Source: Devosia sp. YIM 151766 (GTDB taxonomy: Bacteria > Pseudomonadota > Alphaproteobacteria > Rhizobiales > Devosiaceae). Taken from it: 64,000 nt of DNA. Positions 8,287 to 17,277 of the stretch are shown piece after piece (within the stretch, counting starts at the first letter, position 1; each line of letters begins with the position of its first letter). The position numbers and the translations under genes are program-made. The DNA lies in assembly GCF_030285925.1 (NCBI RefSeq), contig NZ_CP127251.1, positions 372,001 through 436,000 of the forward strand, read 5' to 3'. Below the pieces are notes generated by a model. That model did no database searches and was not told where the DNA came from. It worked only from the letters and a program-made list of their open reading frames with translations.

Positions 8287-11200
8287 CTATACGGGCTGGC
8301 TTCCCAGCACCGCCAGCAGGCGTGGATTGATCCGGCCGCTCGAACTCATGCCGGTGGCGCGCTCGAACGACTTGATGGCTTCGGCGGTCTTCGGCCCGGC
8401 GACCCCGTCGGGAATGCCCACGTCAAAGCCCAGCCTGGCCAGGCTCTGCTGCACCTTGAGGGTGATGTCCCGCTCGGCGATGGTTTCGCCCGGATCGAAC
8501 TGGCTCGACCAGGCCCCGATGGGCGCGAAATTGGCCGCCAGGTCGACGGGCTCCATGGTCCAGGTCTCGAGCTCCCCGGTGATGCGGCTGACCGCGTCCG
8601 CGGACAGCGATTTGGCGATGTCGTCGCGGGCCTGGATCGCGTCCTTGTCGCCGCTGCGCGCTGCCAGCGCGAACCATTTGAAGGATTGCTCGAAGCTTTG
8701 CTCCACCCCCAGCCCGCGCGCATGGAGCATGCCGAGATTGAACTGGCTGTCGGTCATGCCGAAATTGGCCGCCTGCTCGAACCATTCGGCGGCGAGGTCG
8801 AATTGCTGATCGCCCAATTGGCCGCCGGCATAGAGCGCCGCCAGATTATGCATGGCCATGCGATTGCCGGCCTCGGCGCCGCGCTGATACCAGAGCCGGG
8901 CCTGTTCCAGGTCTTTCTCGACCCCGGTTCCCACCTCATAGAGATTGCCGAGGCGATATTGCGCCGGCGCAAAGCCCTGCGCTGCCGCGCGTTCATACCA
9001 TTTGCCCGCCGCCGCGAAATCCTTTTCGAGCTGCCGCCCTTCGCTGAAGATCGCAGCCACTTCGAACTGGGCCTGCACATTGCCCTTGGCTGCGGCCTCG
9101 CGCAGTTCCAGCGGCCCGATGGCTTCGGGCGGAAGCTCGAAGGCTTCCGATGCCATTGGCTCGTCGGAGCTGGAGTCGCCCGTTGAAGGCGCCGCGCCGG
9201 CATCCGTCAGGCCCGCATCCGCCTTGGCCGGCTCCGCCATGAGACCGGATATGGGGAGCGGGGCGACCGCCGCTTTCGAAAAACTCATCGGTTTGCCCGA
9301 ATTGATCGATCCCGTCGCGGTCGGATCGATCAGGTCGATCACCCGGGGCGGTACGATCGAGGATTGGTCGTCGGAAGGTTCGGGATTATTCGCCGGGACC
9401 TGCGGCGCTGTGCTGGCTTCCGCCAGAGCGGGGGCATTCGCGGAATTCGTGCGCTGCAATACCAGGTTGAGCGCCAGCATGGAGACCACCACCAGCGTTG
9501 CCGCCAACAAGAGGGGGCGGCGATGGCGGGTCAGGAAACCGGCTTCGTCCGTGCCTTCGGTGGGCTCGACGGGCAAGGCCGGCGCCGCCTCGGGCGCCGG
9601 CTTCTTGCGGCGAGAGACAGGCTTGTCCTCGGCAGCGCTCGGTACCGGGATCGGCTCGGCGGCGCTATCGTCCGCAATCTTGCTCTCGTCCTTGCGCGGC
9701 CGCATACGGTACAGCGCCCGGCCGATAACGGAATTGCCCGCCGCCGGCTCGACCTGCTCCTGACGCAATCGCTGTGCGCGGCGCGCGGCGGCCACGAAGG
9801 TGCTGGTGCTCGATACCGGCGCTACCGGCTCAGCGATCGCCGGGGCGGCGGGGGCTCCGGCAAAGGGGTCTTGCTCGGGTGGCGCCAGGCTCGATTGAGG
9901 CCGGGGGGGCTTTTGCGCCGGGCTGGGATCGAACCGATGCTCGGATGTTGCGGCCGGTCCGGCTATCGTCGATGGCTGAGGCGCCGGGGCGGTTTTAACC
10001 GCCGGCACGGGCTGGGCCTCGGCTTTGAACCCGGGATCGACCAGCGGCGCCTCATCGGCCGGGTTGGCCGGCATGGCATCGGCTTTGTCGAGGCGCGCCA
10101 AGATAGTATCGAGCTTGTCATTGCCTTTGCGGCGCGGGCGCATCGCCTCGCCGAAAGCGTCCGCCGCCACGCTGGTCCGCTCGGCTTCTGCCGGCAAGGC
10201 GGGCATATTCGTTTCGGCCGGGACGTCAGCCTCCGGCTCGGCCGCATTACGGTTGGACAGCATGGTTTCAAGGCGCGCCAGCCGTTCCGCCGTGTCCTGG
10301 CCGGCGGTGTTGAGCAGCGCGGTCATGCGCTTTTCCATGGCCTGCATGCCGTCGTCATGGGCCATGGGCGCGGCCGATTTGGCCAAAACGTCCGAGGCCC
10401 GCGTCGCGATCATCTCCGCCAGCGCGTCGTAATCCGGCGTCTTGCCGGCCGACTTGATCAGACCGGTCAGCCGGTCTTCGATGCTTTTCAGGCTCTCCGG
10501 CCCGAACATGGCCACCGGCGCCGGCGCCTTGCGGCTCACCGCTTCGCCGGTGCGTTCGGCCACCATATTGGCCAGCGCCTCGAAATCCGTCCGTTCCTCG
10601 CTGCTGGCATAAAGGCGCGCCAGCCCGTCCAACTGGGCCCCGGCATCGTCCATGCGCCCCATCAGCGCCCGGAGCTGGTCTTCGACCGCACCGGTATCGA
10701 TCCTGCCGCTCAGCGCCGCGATCTGGCTTTCGAGCCGGGAGAAGCGCGGCTCCATGCCCGCCAGCACGGCGTCGCGCAACGCCGCGATATCGGCCTTGAG
10801 CGCCACCACCGCGCCATCGCCATGATCCATGTCCTCAAGCCGCTCGGCCAGCGCTTCGACCCGCCCGACCAGCACATTGGGGGCGTTGGCATCGTCCCTC
10901 ATGGCCCGGGTGAAGGCAGCCATCTCGCTGGTCAGCTTTTCGAAATCACCGGACGAGAGCGCCACATTGCGCTCGATCGAATCGATCCGGTCATAGACAT
11001 TGCGCACGCTTTCCTCGATGGCGTGCATGGCTGGGGCGAGCTTGGCCACCGGCTCCGTTTTTGAGCCGGCGCTGCGTTTTTTCTCGCGCGCCACTTCCCG
11101 TTCCATCTGCTGGGCCTGCAATTCGGCCAGCTTGCCGACAGTGCCCGAAACATCGTCCAGCCGTGCATTGATGGCGTCGAGATTGAACGCGGGCGCGTCC

Positions 11201-11808
11201 TCGATCAGGCCGGCCAATGCGGCGATCTGGGTTTCCAGGCGCTTGACCTGCCCGGTTTCGCCAATGGCTCCGGCGAGCAATTCCACCACCTGGGTCAATT
11301 GCTCGACCTGGCCGGCGACTTCGCGCACATGGCCTTCATTGGACCGCTGGCTCTTGAGCTCGCTTTCCAGCCGCTCCAGCCGCTGGCTCATGCCGCCCAC
11401 CAGGGCGTTCAATTCACGGATTTCCGGCGAATCGATGCGGCGCAGCATCTGCGGCGCGGCGCCCTGACGGCTGCGGATTTCGGCGATGGCATGGGAAAGG
11501 TCGGCCGTCTCCTCGGCCGTCGCCCGCTCATCGCGCAGGCTGAAGCGGTCGACGGCGCGCTTGACCGTGCGCAGCGCTTCCTGGCGGCGCGAAGCCGTTT
11601 CGGGGCCGCTCATCTGGTCGCGCAGGTGCCGCACACGCTGCGCCAGCCCGCTCATGTCCGGCTCCCGCGGCTCCGGTTCAGCCTGGCTGTAGCGATTTTC
11701 TACCTTGTCAAGCAGCGCTACCAATTCGCCGCGCAATGCCTGCCATTCCCCGGCGCCAGCATCGCGTTCTGGGTCGGCATAGTCCGATTGAGGATAAGCG
11801 CGCGCCAT
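8287..11808 (-). CDS. PodJ-like polar protein: coiled coil, one TM, Sel1 repeats, peptidoglycan-binding domain
   Basis: This 1,173-residue protein has the layout of alphaproteobacterial polar organisers such as PodJ. A cytoplasmic half of about 600 residues is mostly heptad-rich coiled coil, then a Pro/Ala-rich linker, one membrane span near residues 762-785 (PLLLAATLVVVSMLALNLVL), then a periplasmic part. That part has about four Sel1-type repeats from about residue 895 (for example AAAKGNVQAQFEVAAIFSEG) and a C-terminal peptidoglycan-binding fold (VQQSLARLGFDVGIPDGVAG). In Caulobacter PodJ recruits stalk and pilus factors to a pole; the Tad pilus locus 20 kb away fits such a role. The link to pole identity here is inferred from architecture. 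A divergent response regulator gene lies 176 bases from its start. Confidence 0.75.
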   Translation of the reverse strand: MARAYPQSDYADPERDAGAGEWQALRGELVALLDKVENRYSQAEPEPREPDMSGLAQRVRHLRDQMSGPETASRRQEALRTVKRAVDRFSLRDERATAEETADLSHAIAEIRSRQGAAPQMLRRIDSPEIRELNALVGGMSQRLERLESELKSQRSNEGHVREVAGQVEQLTQVVELLAGAIGETGQVKRLETQIAALAGLIEDAPAFNLDAINARLDDVSGTVGKLAELQAQQMEREVAREKKRSAGSKTEPVAKLAPAMHAIEESVRNVYDRIDSIERNVALSSGDFEKLTSEMAAFTRAMRDDANAPNVLVGRVEALAERLEDMDHGDGAVVALKADIAALRDAVLAGMEPRFSRLESQIAALSGRIDTGAVEDQLRALMGRMDDAGAQLDGLARLYASSEERTDFEALANMVAERTGEAVSRKAPAPVAMFGPESLKSIEDRLTGLIKSAGKTPDYDALAEMIATRASDVLAKSAAPMAHDDGMQAMEKRMTALLNTAGQDTAERLARLETMLSNRNAAEPEADVPAETNMPALPAEAERTSVAADAFGEAMRPRRKGNDKLDTILARLDKADAMPANPADEAPLVDPGFKAEAQPVPAVKTAPAPQPSTIAGPAATSEHRFDPSPAQKPPRPQSSLAPPEQDPFAGAPAAPAIAEPVAPVSSTSTFVAAARRAQRLRQEQVEPAAGNSVIGRALYRMRPRKDESKIADDSAAEPIPVPSAAEDKPVSRRKKPAPEAAPALPVEPTEGTDEAGFLTRHRRPLLLAATLVVVSMLALNLVLQRTNSANAPALAEASTAPQVPANNPEPSDDQSSIVPPRVIDLIDPTATGSINSGKPMSFSKAAVAPLPISGLMAEPAKADAGLTDAGAAPSTGDSSSDEPMASEAFELPPEAIGPLELREAAAKGNVQAQFEVAAIFSEGRQLEKDFAAAGKWYERAAAQGFAPAQYRLGNLYEVGTGVEKDLEQARLWYQRGAEAGNRMAMHNLAALYAGGQLGDQQFDLAAEWFEQAANFGMTDSQFNLGMLHARGLGVEQSFEQSFKWFALAARSGDKDAIQARDDIAKSLSADAVSRITGELETWTMEPVDLAANFAPIGAWSSQFDPGETIAERDITLKVQQSLARLGFDVGIPDGVAGPKTAEAIKSFERATGMSSSGRINPRLLAVLGSQPV

Positions 11809-11984
11809 GTCGGGTCCCTGTTACAGATACGCGGACCCCTCGCGATTCAACACGAAGGTATGACGGTCACTCTTGGTAAAACATGGTAAAGAACCCGTTA
11901 AGCATTGTCGCAATATGCATGCTTGGCGGGCAGAAAGCCCAGTATTTTTGGGTTATGACGCACGTGAATGATAGGTACCTGTCC

Positions 11985-12656
11985 ATGACGCGCCGACGCA
12001 TCATCATCGTAGACGACCATCCGCTTTTCCGTGCGGCTTTGCGCCAGACCCTGGCCGGCGGCGATGCCACGGTCAGCGTCGAGGAGGCCGGCGATCTCAA
12101 TGGGCTGAGCGCCGCGCTCGATGCCGACCGCGATTGCGATCTGGTTCTGCTCGATCTCAACATGCCGGGCGTGCGCGGATTTTCCGGGCTGCTGCTGCTG
12201 CGCGCCCAATATCCCGACATTCCGGTGATGATCATTTCCGCCGTCGAGGATGGAACGGTGGTGCGCCGGGCCTTCGAACTGGGCGCTGCCGGCTATCTGC
12301 ATAAATCGGTGGGTCCCACCGAAATCCGCCGCGCCATCGAAACCGTGTTGTCCGGCGAGGTCTTCGTTCCGTCCGGCACGACTTTGGGCGGCGAGGACGA
12401 TCACAGCGCCCTGATGAAGCGCCTGGCCACGCTGACGCCGCAGCAGGTACGGGTGCTGATGATGCTCAGCGATGGATTGATGAACAAGCAGATCGCCTAT
12501 GAGCTGTCCATTTCCGAGGCGACGGTCAAGGCGCATGTCTCGGCCATTCTGCAAAAGCTCGACGTCGACAGCCGCACCCAGGCGGTGATCGCCGCCTCGC
12601 GCATCGAGGATGGCCAGTTCGAGGCATTGTTCTCGACCGGCGCCGACCAGGGCTGA
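11985..12656 (+). CDS. LuxR/NarL-family response regulator
   Basis: This 223-residue protein has a receiver domain (acidic pair D10-D11, phospho-acceptor D57 in LLDLNMPG, conserved lysine K107 in GYLHKSVG) and a C-terminal LuxR-type helix-turn-helix (LTPQQVRVLMMLSDGLMNKQ to QKLDVDSRTQA). It should be a phosphorylation-controlled DNA-binding regulator. No kinase gene is adjacent. The ATG at 11985 places the receiver at the N-terminus as usual; in-frame ATGs at 11955 and 11883 would add residues with no domain match, and none of the starts has a strong Shine-Dalgarno sequence. The hybrid kinase at 61.6 kb is one possible partner. Confidence 0.85.
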   Translation: MTRRRIIIVDDHPLFRAALRQTLAGGDATVSVEEAGDLNGLSAALDADRDCDLVLLDLNMPGVRGFSGLLLLRAQYPDIPVMIISAVEDGTVVRRAFELGAAGYLHKSVGPTEIRRAIETVLSGEVFVPSGTTLGGEDDHSALMKRLATLTPQQVRVLMMLSDGLMNKQIAYELSISEATVKAHVSAILQKLDVDSRTQAVIAASRIEDGQFEALFSTGADQG

Positions 12657-12659
12657 GCC

Positions 12660-13058
12660 ATGAAGCCCGAAATATCCATCATCACCGTCGGCGTCGACGA
12701 TCTGGACCGGGCCTTCGCCTTTTATCGGGCCCTCTTCGACCTCGATGACGAGCGGATCGGCGCCGGCGAGGATCACGTCGCCTTTTTTTTTGACGACAAA
12801 TTTTCCTTCGTGCTGTTCCCGCGCGCCGAAATCGCCCGGACCGCCGGTCGGCCGCAGGCCATTGCCGGAACGCCCGGTTTCGTTCTCAGCCACCGCGCCG
12901 ACAGCGCCGAGGCGGTGGACGCCATTCTTGCCAAAGTGCTCGCCGCCGGCGGCGCCATCGTTACGCCGGGCACGCCATCGGAATGGGGCTATTCCGCCTA
13001 TTTCGAGGACAGCGAAGGCAATGTCTGGGAATTGATGGCCCCGCCGCCGGCCAATTAG
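12660..13058 (+). CDS. VOC family (glyoxalase/bleomycin-resistance-like) protein
   Basis: This 132-residue protein has the paired beta-alpha-beta-beta-beta layout of the vicinal oxygen chelate fold, with ITVGVDDLDRAFAFYRALF at the start and YSAYFEDSEGNVWELMAPP at the end. Such proteins are metal-dependent enzymes or ligand-binding resistance proteins; no specific substrate is suggested. It starts three bases after the response-regulator stop and is probably cotranscribed. A run of nine T bases at about 12783-12791 encodes three phenylalanines and is a possible slippage site. Confidence 0.8.
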   Translation: MKPEISIITVGVDDLDRAFAFYRALFDLDDERIGAGEDHVAFFFDDKFSFVLFPRAEIARTAGRPQAIAGTPGFVLSHRADSAEAVDAILAKVLAAGGAIVTPGTPSEWGYSAYFEDSEGNVWELMAPPPAN

Positions 13059-13109
13059 AGCTTTTCATGGCAGGGCTATCGCATATGGCGTCGATGGCGC
13101 TTCCTTCTC

Positions 13110-13226
13110 GGATCGTCACCCTCGGGCGTGACCCGAGGGCTCTGGCGGCAAAACCCACAAACAAAGACCCCTCGCGTCGAGCGCGAGAGTGACGAGCGGG
13201 GATGAGACGCCGATTCCGTCAAAGCC
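13110..13226. repeat. double-hairpin intergenic repeat, copy 1 of 3
   Basis: The element begins GGATCGTCACCCTCGGGCG and contains two palindromes built on CCCTCG...CGAGGG, separated by a stretch ending CCACAAACAAAGACC. Similar copies lie at 30203-30290 (same orientation) and 41508-41630 (inverted). Copies 1 and 3 also share the flank GACGCCGATTCCGTCAA or its complement. It lies between convergent genes. Confidence 0.8.
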
Positions 13227-13319
13227 AGACCGCTCAGGGGGAAAGATGCGTAGGGAACCGCCGATCCCCACATGCGCGGAGCGTTTCCGTCAGCGGCGAG
13301 GGAATGACGGATAATCGCC

Positions 13320-14864
13320 CTAGAACCCGCCGCCGGTCTTGAAGCCGCTATGCTTGCGGGTGCCCGAGGAGCCGGTGCGCGGCCGCGAAAAGCCGCCGCC
13401 TGAAGAGGATCGGCTGCCCCAGCCGCCGAACCCGCCGGACGATCTGCTCTTCTTGCTGCCGCTGCCGCCAAAGCTGCTGTCCGGCCACTGGAATCCGCTA
13501 CCGCCGCTGGGCGGCCATGGATTGCCATGATTGCCGCGAGCCTGCCTGGTGCTTTTATAGCCGGCGCCCCATTCGCTGCCCGGGGCCCAGTTCTGACTGC
13601 GCCGCCACTGGTCCCAGTAACTGGCCGCCGTAATGCCGCCGCGCAGGAACTGGTCGAGCATATCGCCGACCAGCCTCTCCTCCTTGAAACTGGACGCCGG
13701 ATCATCGAAGCGCTGCTTCTTGAACTCCCACTGGATGTCCTCCAGCTCGCGCCGCCGCGCCCCCAGGATCTTCAGCCGCTCGCGCTGCTCGCGGCTTTCC
13801 TCTTCCTCTTCGCGCAGCCGGGTACGCCCCTCGTCGATCTGGGCGATGATCCGGTCGTCCTGGCTGGTGCGGGTCATCCGCGCTTCGGCCAGCAATGTCT
13901 GGATATCTTCCCGCCCCAGGGCATCGGCCAGTTCCGAGGCCGCCGTTTCGAAGGCCGGGTCCTTGCCTTCCGCCAGGGCCTGCAAGGCCTGGGCCGCCGC
14001 GTCGCGCCGGTCCTCGATGGCAAGGATGTCGATATCGAGTTTTTCGATTTCCGCCTCTGCCGCTGCGATGGCCTCGCGGATCGGCTTGCCGCCTTCCGCG
14101 TCCACCGCCGCCACTTCCAGCGCCGCCAGTTCCGCCTCGGCCGCCTGCACCAGCGCCTCCTGCCGCTCGGCATGTTCGCGCAGGCGCAGCGGCAATTCGT
14201 TGAGCATGGCGTAATTGGGCCGGACCTTCTGGAAGCGCACCAGATTGGCCACCAGCCCATCCAGATAGCGCGTCAGATTGCCGGCCTTATAGGCACTGGT
14301 GCCATAGCCGGCATCCCACAGATACATGAATAGCGGATCGTGCCGATAGGGCCGACCCTTCTGCTCCCGGTCGGCTTCGGCCTGTTCGGTCTTGCGCATC
14401 GATTGCTCGGCGACGCGGTCCAATTCCTCGGTTTCTCGTTTCTTGGCCTGAAATTCCGGATCGGTGGCCAGCTTGCCGGCCAGGCTTGCGGTCAGCTCGT
14501 TCAGCCTGCCATTCTGCTCTTCCAGCCGCGCCCCGGCGGCATTGCGGTTCTCGACCAGGGCAGCGCGGGCGGCGTCCACCTCGGTCATGGCCTGTTCCGC
14601 CTTGCTCACCTCACGCGCATGATTTTTGAGCATGTTGCGCGCCTTGGCCTCGGCGCTGGAAATCCGCCCGTCCAACTCGGACTGCACCGCGGGATCGAGC
14701 CGCAATTGCGCCAATTGGCGGAACAGCTCGGCTTCGCTTTCCTTGATCTTGGTGATGCGCTCGGCCGAACGGGCAACACGCTTGGAAAGCTCGTCCTCCT
14801 CGCGGCGGATGTCGCGCATCGCCTCTTCGAGGCTGGCCAGCGCCTGGGGTCCTCGGATGCTCAT
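13320..14864 (-). CDS. uncharacterised coiled-coil protein with Gly/Ser/aromatic-rich tail
   Basis: I do not recognise this 514-residue protein. Residues 1-165 are charged heptads predicted to form a coiled coil. A globular patch follows (about 170-230; HDPLFMYLWDAGYGTSAYKA), then more coiled coil to about 400. The last 85 residues are low-complexity, rich in Gly, Ser, Arg, Trp and Phe (for example SSGGFGGWGSRSSSGGGFSR), ending KTGGGF. There is no signal peptide or membrane segment, so it is probably cytoplasmic. It is the third gene of an operon with a DUF6384 membrane protein (4-base gap) and a TelA-like protein. The tail resembles sequences that self-associate or bind nucleic acid, but that is only an analogy. 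Confidence 0.7.
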   Translation of the reverse strand: MSIRGPQALASLEEAMRDIRREEDELSKRVARSAERITKIKESEAELFRQLAQLRLDPAVQSELDGRISSAEAKARNMLKNHAREVSKAEQAMTEVDAARAALVENRNAAGARLEEQNGRLNELTASLAGKLATDPEFQAKKRETEELDRVAEQSMRKTEQAEADREQKGRPYRHDPLFMYLWDAGYGTSAYKAGNLTRYLDGLVANLVRFQKVRPNYAMLNELPLRLREHAERQEALVQAAEAELAALEVAAVDAEGGKPIREAIAAAEAEIEKLDIDILAIEDRRDAAAQALQALAEGKDPAFETAASELADALGREDIQTLLAEARMTRTSQDDRIIAQIDEGRTRLREEEEESREQRERLKILGARRRELEDIQWEFKKQRFDDPASSFKEERLVGDMLDQFLRGGITAASYWDQWRRSQNWAPGSEWGAGYKSTRQARGNHGNPWPPSGGSGFQWPDSSFGGSGSKKSRSSGGFGGWGSRSSSGGGFSRPRTGSSGTRKHSGFKTGGGF

Positions 14865-14868
14865 GCCA

Positions 14869-15807
14869 TCACCACTGCGTCACCGCCCCGCCCATGACCG
14901 GCATCAGATATTCCACGTCCAGGAACCCGTCCGATTTCCGTCCGACCAGATTGCCTTGGATGATGCCGTCATCCTGCTTGTCGGCGGCCACGGCATTATA
15001 GACCGTTTCCGGCACCCTGACCCCCCACATGGCCACAATTTCGGTCTGTCCGCTTTCCTCGTTGAGAATGGGCAGCGACAGCGCCTTGCCGTCCGGGTCG
15101 AGCGCCTCGACCACGATATAATAATTGGTCGCATCGGTATTGACCTCGGGAAAGGTCCAGAAGCCCGATTGCACGTCCTGCCGATTGACCACGCGCAGCG
15201 CATATTGCTGCCGCAGCTGATCGCGCAAAGCCGTCAGCCGTTCGATGGCATCCTCGGCGCCCTCGCGATTGCCCTCGGCGGCCAGGGTCTTGCCACGCGC
15301 GAGCAGGGCGTCGGCCTGCACCACGGCCTGCTGCACCTTGGTTTCCTCGTAAATGGTCTGGTAGAGCGCGTCCATCTCGGCGGGCAGCGTTTCGGCCAGC
15401 TCGATCCGGGCCTGCTCGGCCTGGCCGCGCTGGAACGGCTGCCAGATCCCGAAATAGCCGACGCCCAGCACGACCAGCGCCAAGAGCGCCGCCAGGGCCG
15501 GGCGGCCCCAGCGTGTGCGGCTCACATAGAGCCGGGCCAGCGTGGTGCCGAAGCCGGGGGCAGGGGGCTCATAAGTGAAGCGGCTCTCCGCCAGGGCGGA
15601 GACGCCTTCCTTGAGGATGTGATCGGGAACCTCGATTCCCTGCTGGTGATAGATCTGGCGCAGCCTCTCGATCAGCTGCTTTTCCCGCGCGGCTCCATCG
15701 AGCTCGCGCGTCACCAGGTCCTGCCGGTGCCGGAGCGTGTCGACCACGTCCATTGCCAGCATGACTTCATCCAGAGGTGCAGCGGGCCTTGCCGTCGCGT
15801 CACTCAT
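14869..15807 (-). CDS. DUF6384-like single-pass membrane protein
   Basis: This 312-residue protein has a cytoplasmic-type N-terminal region of about 100 residues with a short coiled coil, one membrane segment at about 104-122 (ALAALLALVVLGVGYFGIW), a helical section (130-210) and a C-terminal beta-rich domain (about 215-312; QSGFWTFPEVNTDATNYYIV). With no N-terminal signal the segment acts as an anchor, placing the C-terminal domain in the periplasm if the positive-inside rule holds (RTRWGRP precedes the span). DUF6384 is my best family match from memory. It sits between two coiled-coil genes with gaps of 4 and 15 bases and probably acts with them. Confidence 0.65.
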   Translation of the reverse strand: MSDATARPAAPLDEVMLAMDVVDTLRHRQDLVTRELDGAAREKQLIERLRQIYHQQGIEVPDHILKEGVSALAESRFTYEPPAPGFGTTLARLYVSRTRWGRPALAALLALVVLGVGYFGIWQPFQRGQAEQARIELAETLPAEMDALYQTIYEETKVQQAVVQADALLARGKTLAAEGNREGAEDAIERLTALRDQLRQQYALRVVNRQDVQSGFWTFPEVNTDATNYYIVVEALDPDGKALSLPILNEESGQTEIVAMWGVRVPETVYNAVAADKQDDGIIQGNLVGRKSDGFLDVEYLMPVMGGAVTQW

Positions 15808-15822
15808 GCCCAGCCCTTGCCT

Positions 15823-17064
15823 CTACCTGTCCGAGCCTTGGTTCTTGGTTTCGAGCAGCAGGGCATTGCCCTCGGCGGCGAGCGTCGTCAGCCGGCGCTT
15901 GCCATCTTCCACCGCGTCGCGGATTTCCGCCGAATTCTTGGTGGAAGCGACCCGCATCTCATTGATGATGCCGCGGCTCTTCTCCTGGAAATTGACCACC
16001 GAATCGACCAGCTTCTTGACCGCGTCGGCGCGCACCGTCGGGCCATAGCCGGCCCGCACCGCCTCTTCCTGCACCTTGTCGCCGATTTCCGAGAGCGTTT
16101 CGAGGCTCTTGGACATGCCTTCCTTCATCGCGTTCAGCGTCGCCGTCGATTCGTGCAGGCCGAACATGCCGGTAAACGAGGCCGAAAGCGCGGTCAGCAC
16201 CGTCTCATTGGTCGAGAAGAACGAGATCGACTGCTGATAGACCCGCTCCTTGGCATTGGTGGTCTGCATCAGCCGCGCCATCACCACTTCCGAGGTATTG
16301 TAGGAAATGGTCAGATTATCCGAGAGGTCCTTGGCGATCTGGTAGCGCTTTTCCTCGTTCTGCATTTCGCGCAATTGCTCGTCGCGGGCCATTTCCAATC
16401 GCGCGCGGTCCGCCGGCACGTCGCCGGCATAGGCGGCCAGCTCGTCAGCCGATTTCTGCAGGATGTCCTTCTTTTCCTCCAGGCGCTTTTCGGCGACCTG
16501 CAGCAATTCTAGCGCCATTACCTCGGCCTGTTTCAGCGCGCCGCGAAAATCGCGATAGGCTTCGAGGATGGTATGTTCGCGGTCGATCTGGTCCTTGGTG
16601 TCGCGCGTCACTTCGAGATAGGTGTCGCGGACCTTGTTGAAGCGGGTGGCGATGTCGCCGCGGCTCACCTTCATCCACACATTGGAGACGCGCTCCATCA
16701 GGTCGATCTTGTTGTCTTCCAACTGATCGACCAGCATCTTGGCGTCGTCGCGAATGGAATCGAAGCCCTTGGTGATGTCTTCGTAGCGCTCGCCGATCTT
16801 CATGGCGGCGACCTGTTCGCGCACCACTTCATTGAAGGCGCTGGCCTGCGACAAGGTGCGGCCGATCAGGATGACACGGGTTTCGTCCAGTTCGGTGATC
16901 TGGCTCAAGAGGCCGGTAATCGGCTGCTCGCCCTGCTGTTCCGGCCAGATCCCGAGATCGCGAATGGCGTTGACCGCCTTGTCGAGATACTGCAACGGCT
17001 TTTCCGCCAGGGTGGTTACGGCGGATGCTGCTTGGGCTGCGGTATTGGTCACTTGATCGGTCAT
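15823..17064 (-). CDS. TelA-like (toxic anion resistance superfamily) coiled-coil protein
   Basis: This 413-residue protein is almost entirely helical and charged, with no signal or membrane segment. Its pattern (RYEDITKGFDSIRDDAKMLV, then VRDTYLEVTRDTKDQID, then a Met/Ser/Thr-rich stretch around residue 290 and AVKKLVDSVVNFQEKS) resembles TelA/KlaA-type proteins of the tellurite or toxic-anion group. The similarity is by eye only. It leads a three-gene operon with a DUF6384 membrane protein and a coiled-coil protein. No function is established; an envelope-stress or scaffold role would be a guess. Confidence 0.6.
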   Translation of the reverse strand: MTDQVTNTAAQAASAVTTLAEKPLQYLDKAVNAIRDLGIWPEQQGEQPITGLLSQITELDETRVILIGRTLSQASAFNEVVREQVAAMKIGERYEDITKGFDSIRDDAKMLVDQLEDNKIDLMERVSNVWMKVSRGDIATRFNKVRDTYLEVTRDTKDQIDREHTILEAYRDFRGALKQAEVMALELLQVAEKRLEEKKDILQKSADELAAYAGDVPADRARLEMARDEQLREMQNEEKRYQIAKDLSDNLTISYNTSEVVMARLMQTTNAKERVYQQSISFFSTNETVLTALSASFTGMFGLHESTATLNAMKEGMSKSLETLSEIGDKVQEEAVRAGYGPTVRADAVKKLVDSVVNFQEKSRGIINEMRVASTKNSAEIRDAVEDGKRRLTTLAAEGNALLLETKNQGSDR

Positions 17065-17277
17065 CCCTGTTTCCCTCTAGAATGGGCCGGTTCGGCACAG
17101 CGCCTTATGCCCTAGATTGCGTCTGCGATGCGGCATGACAATTGCAAGCGGGGGCGTGGCCAACTATTTAGGTCATATTGGTGCGAAAAAGCCGCAGGTA
17201 AAGGTCAGGACCCCGCAATGCTCAACAGCCGTCCAGCCCGCTCTGCCGGGCCAAATCCCTGTGCGCGGGCCGGCTGA

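Noticed and set aside
9364..11064. Plus-strand 566-codon open frame
   Set aside because: Antisense to the PodJ-like gene, with Arg/Gly-rich shadow composition; the minus-strand frame has clear coiled-coil, TM and Sel1 structure.
13110..13226. CRISPR-like repeats
   Set aside because: The repeats are palindromic, occur singly at distant sites, and have no regular spacers.
14626..16512. Plus-strand 628-codon open frame
   Set aside because: It spans three well-formed minus-strand genes with overlapping ribosome-binding sites; the translation has no recognisable domain.
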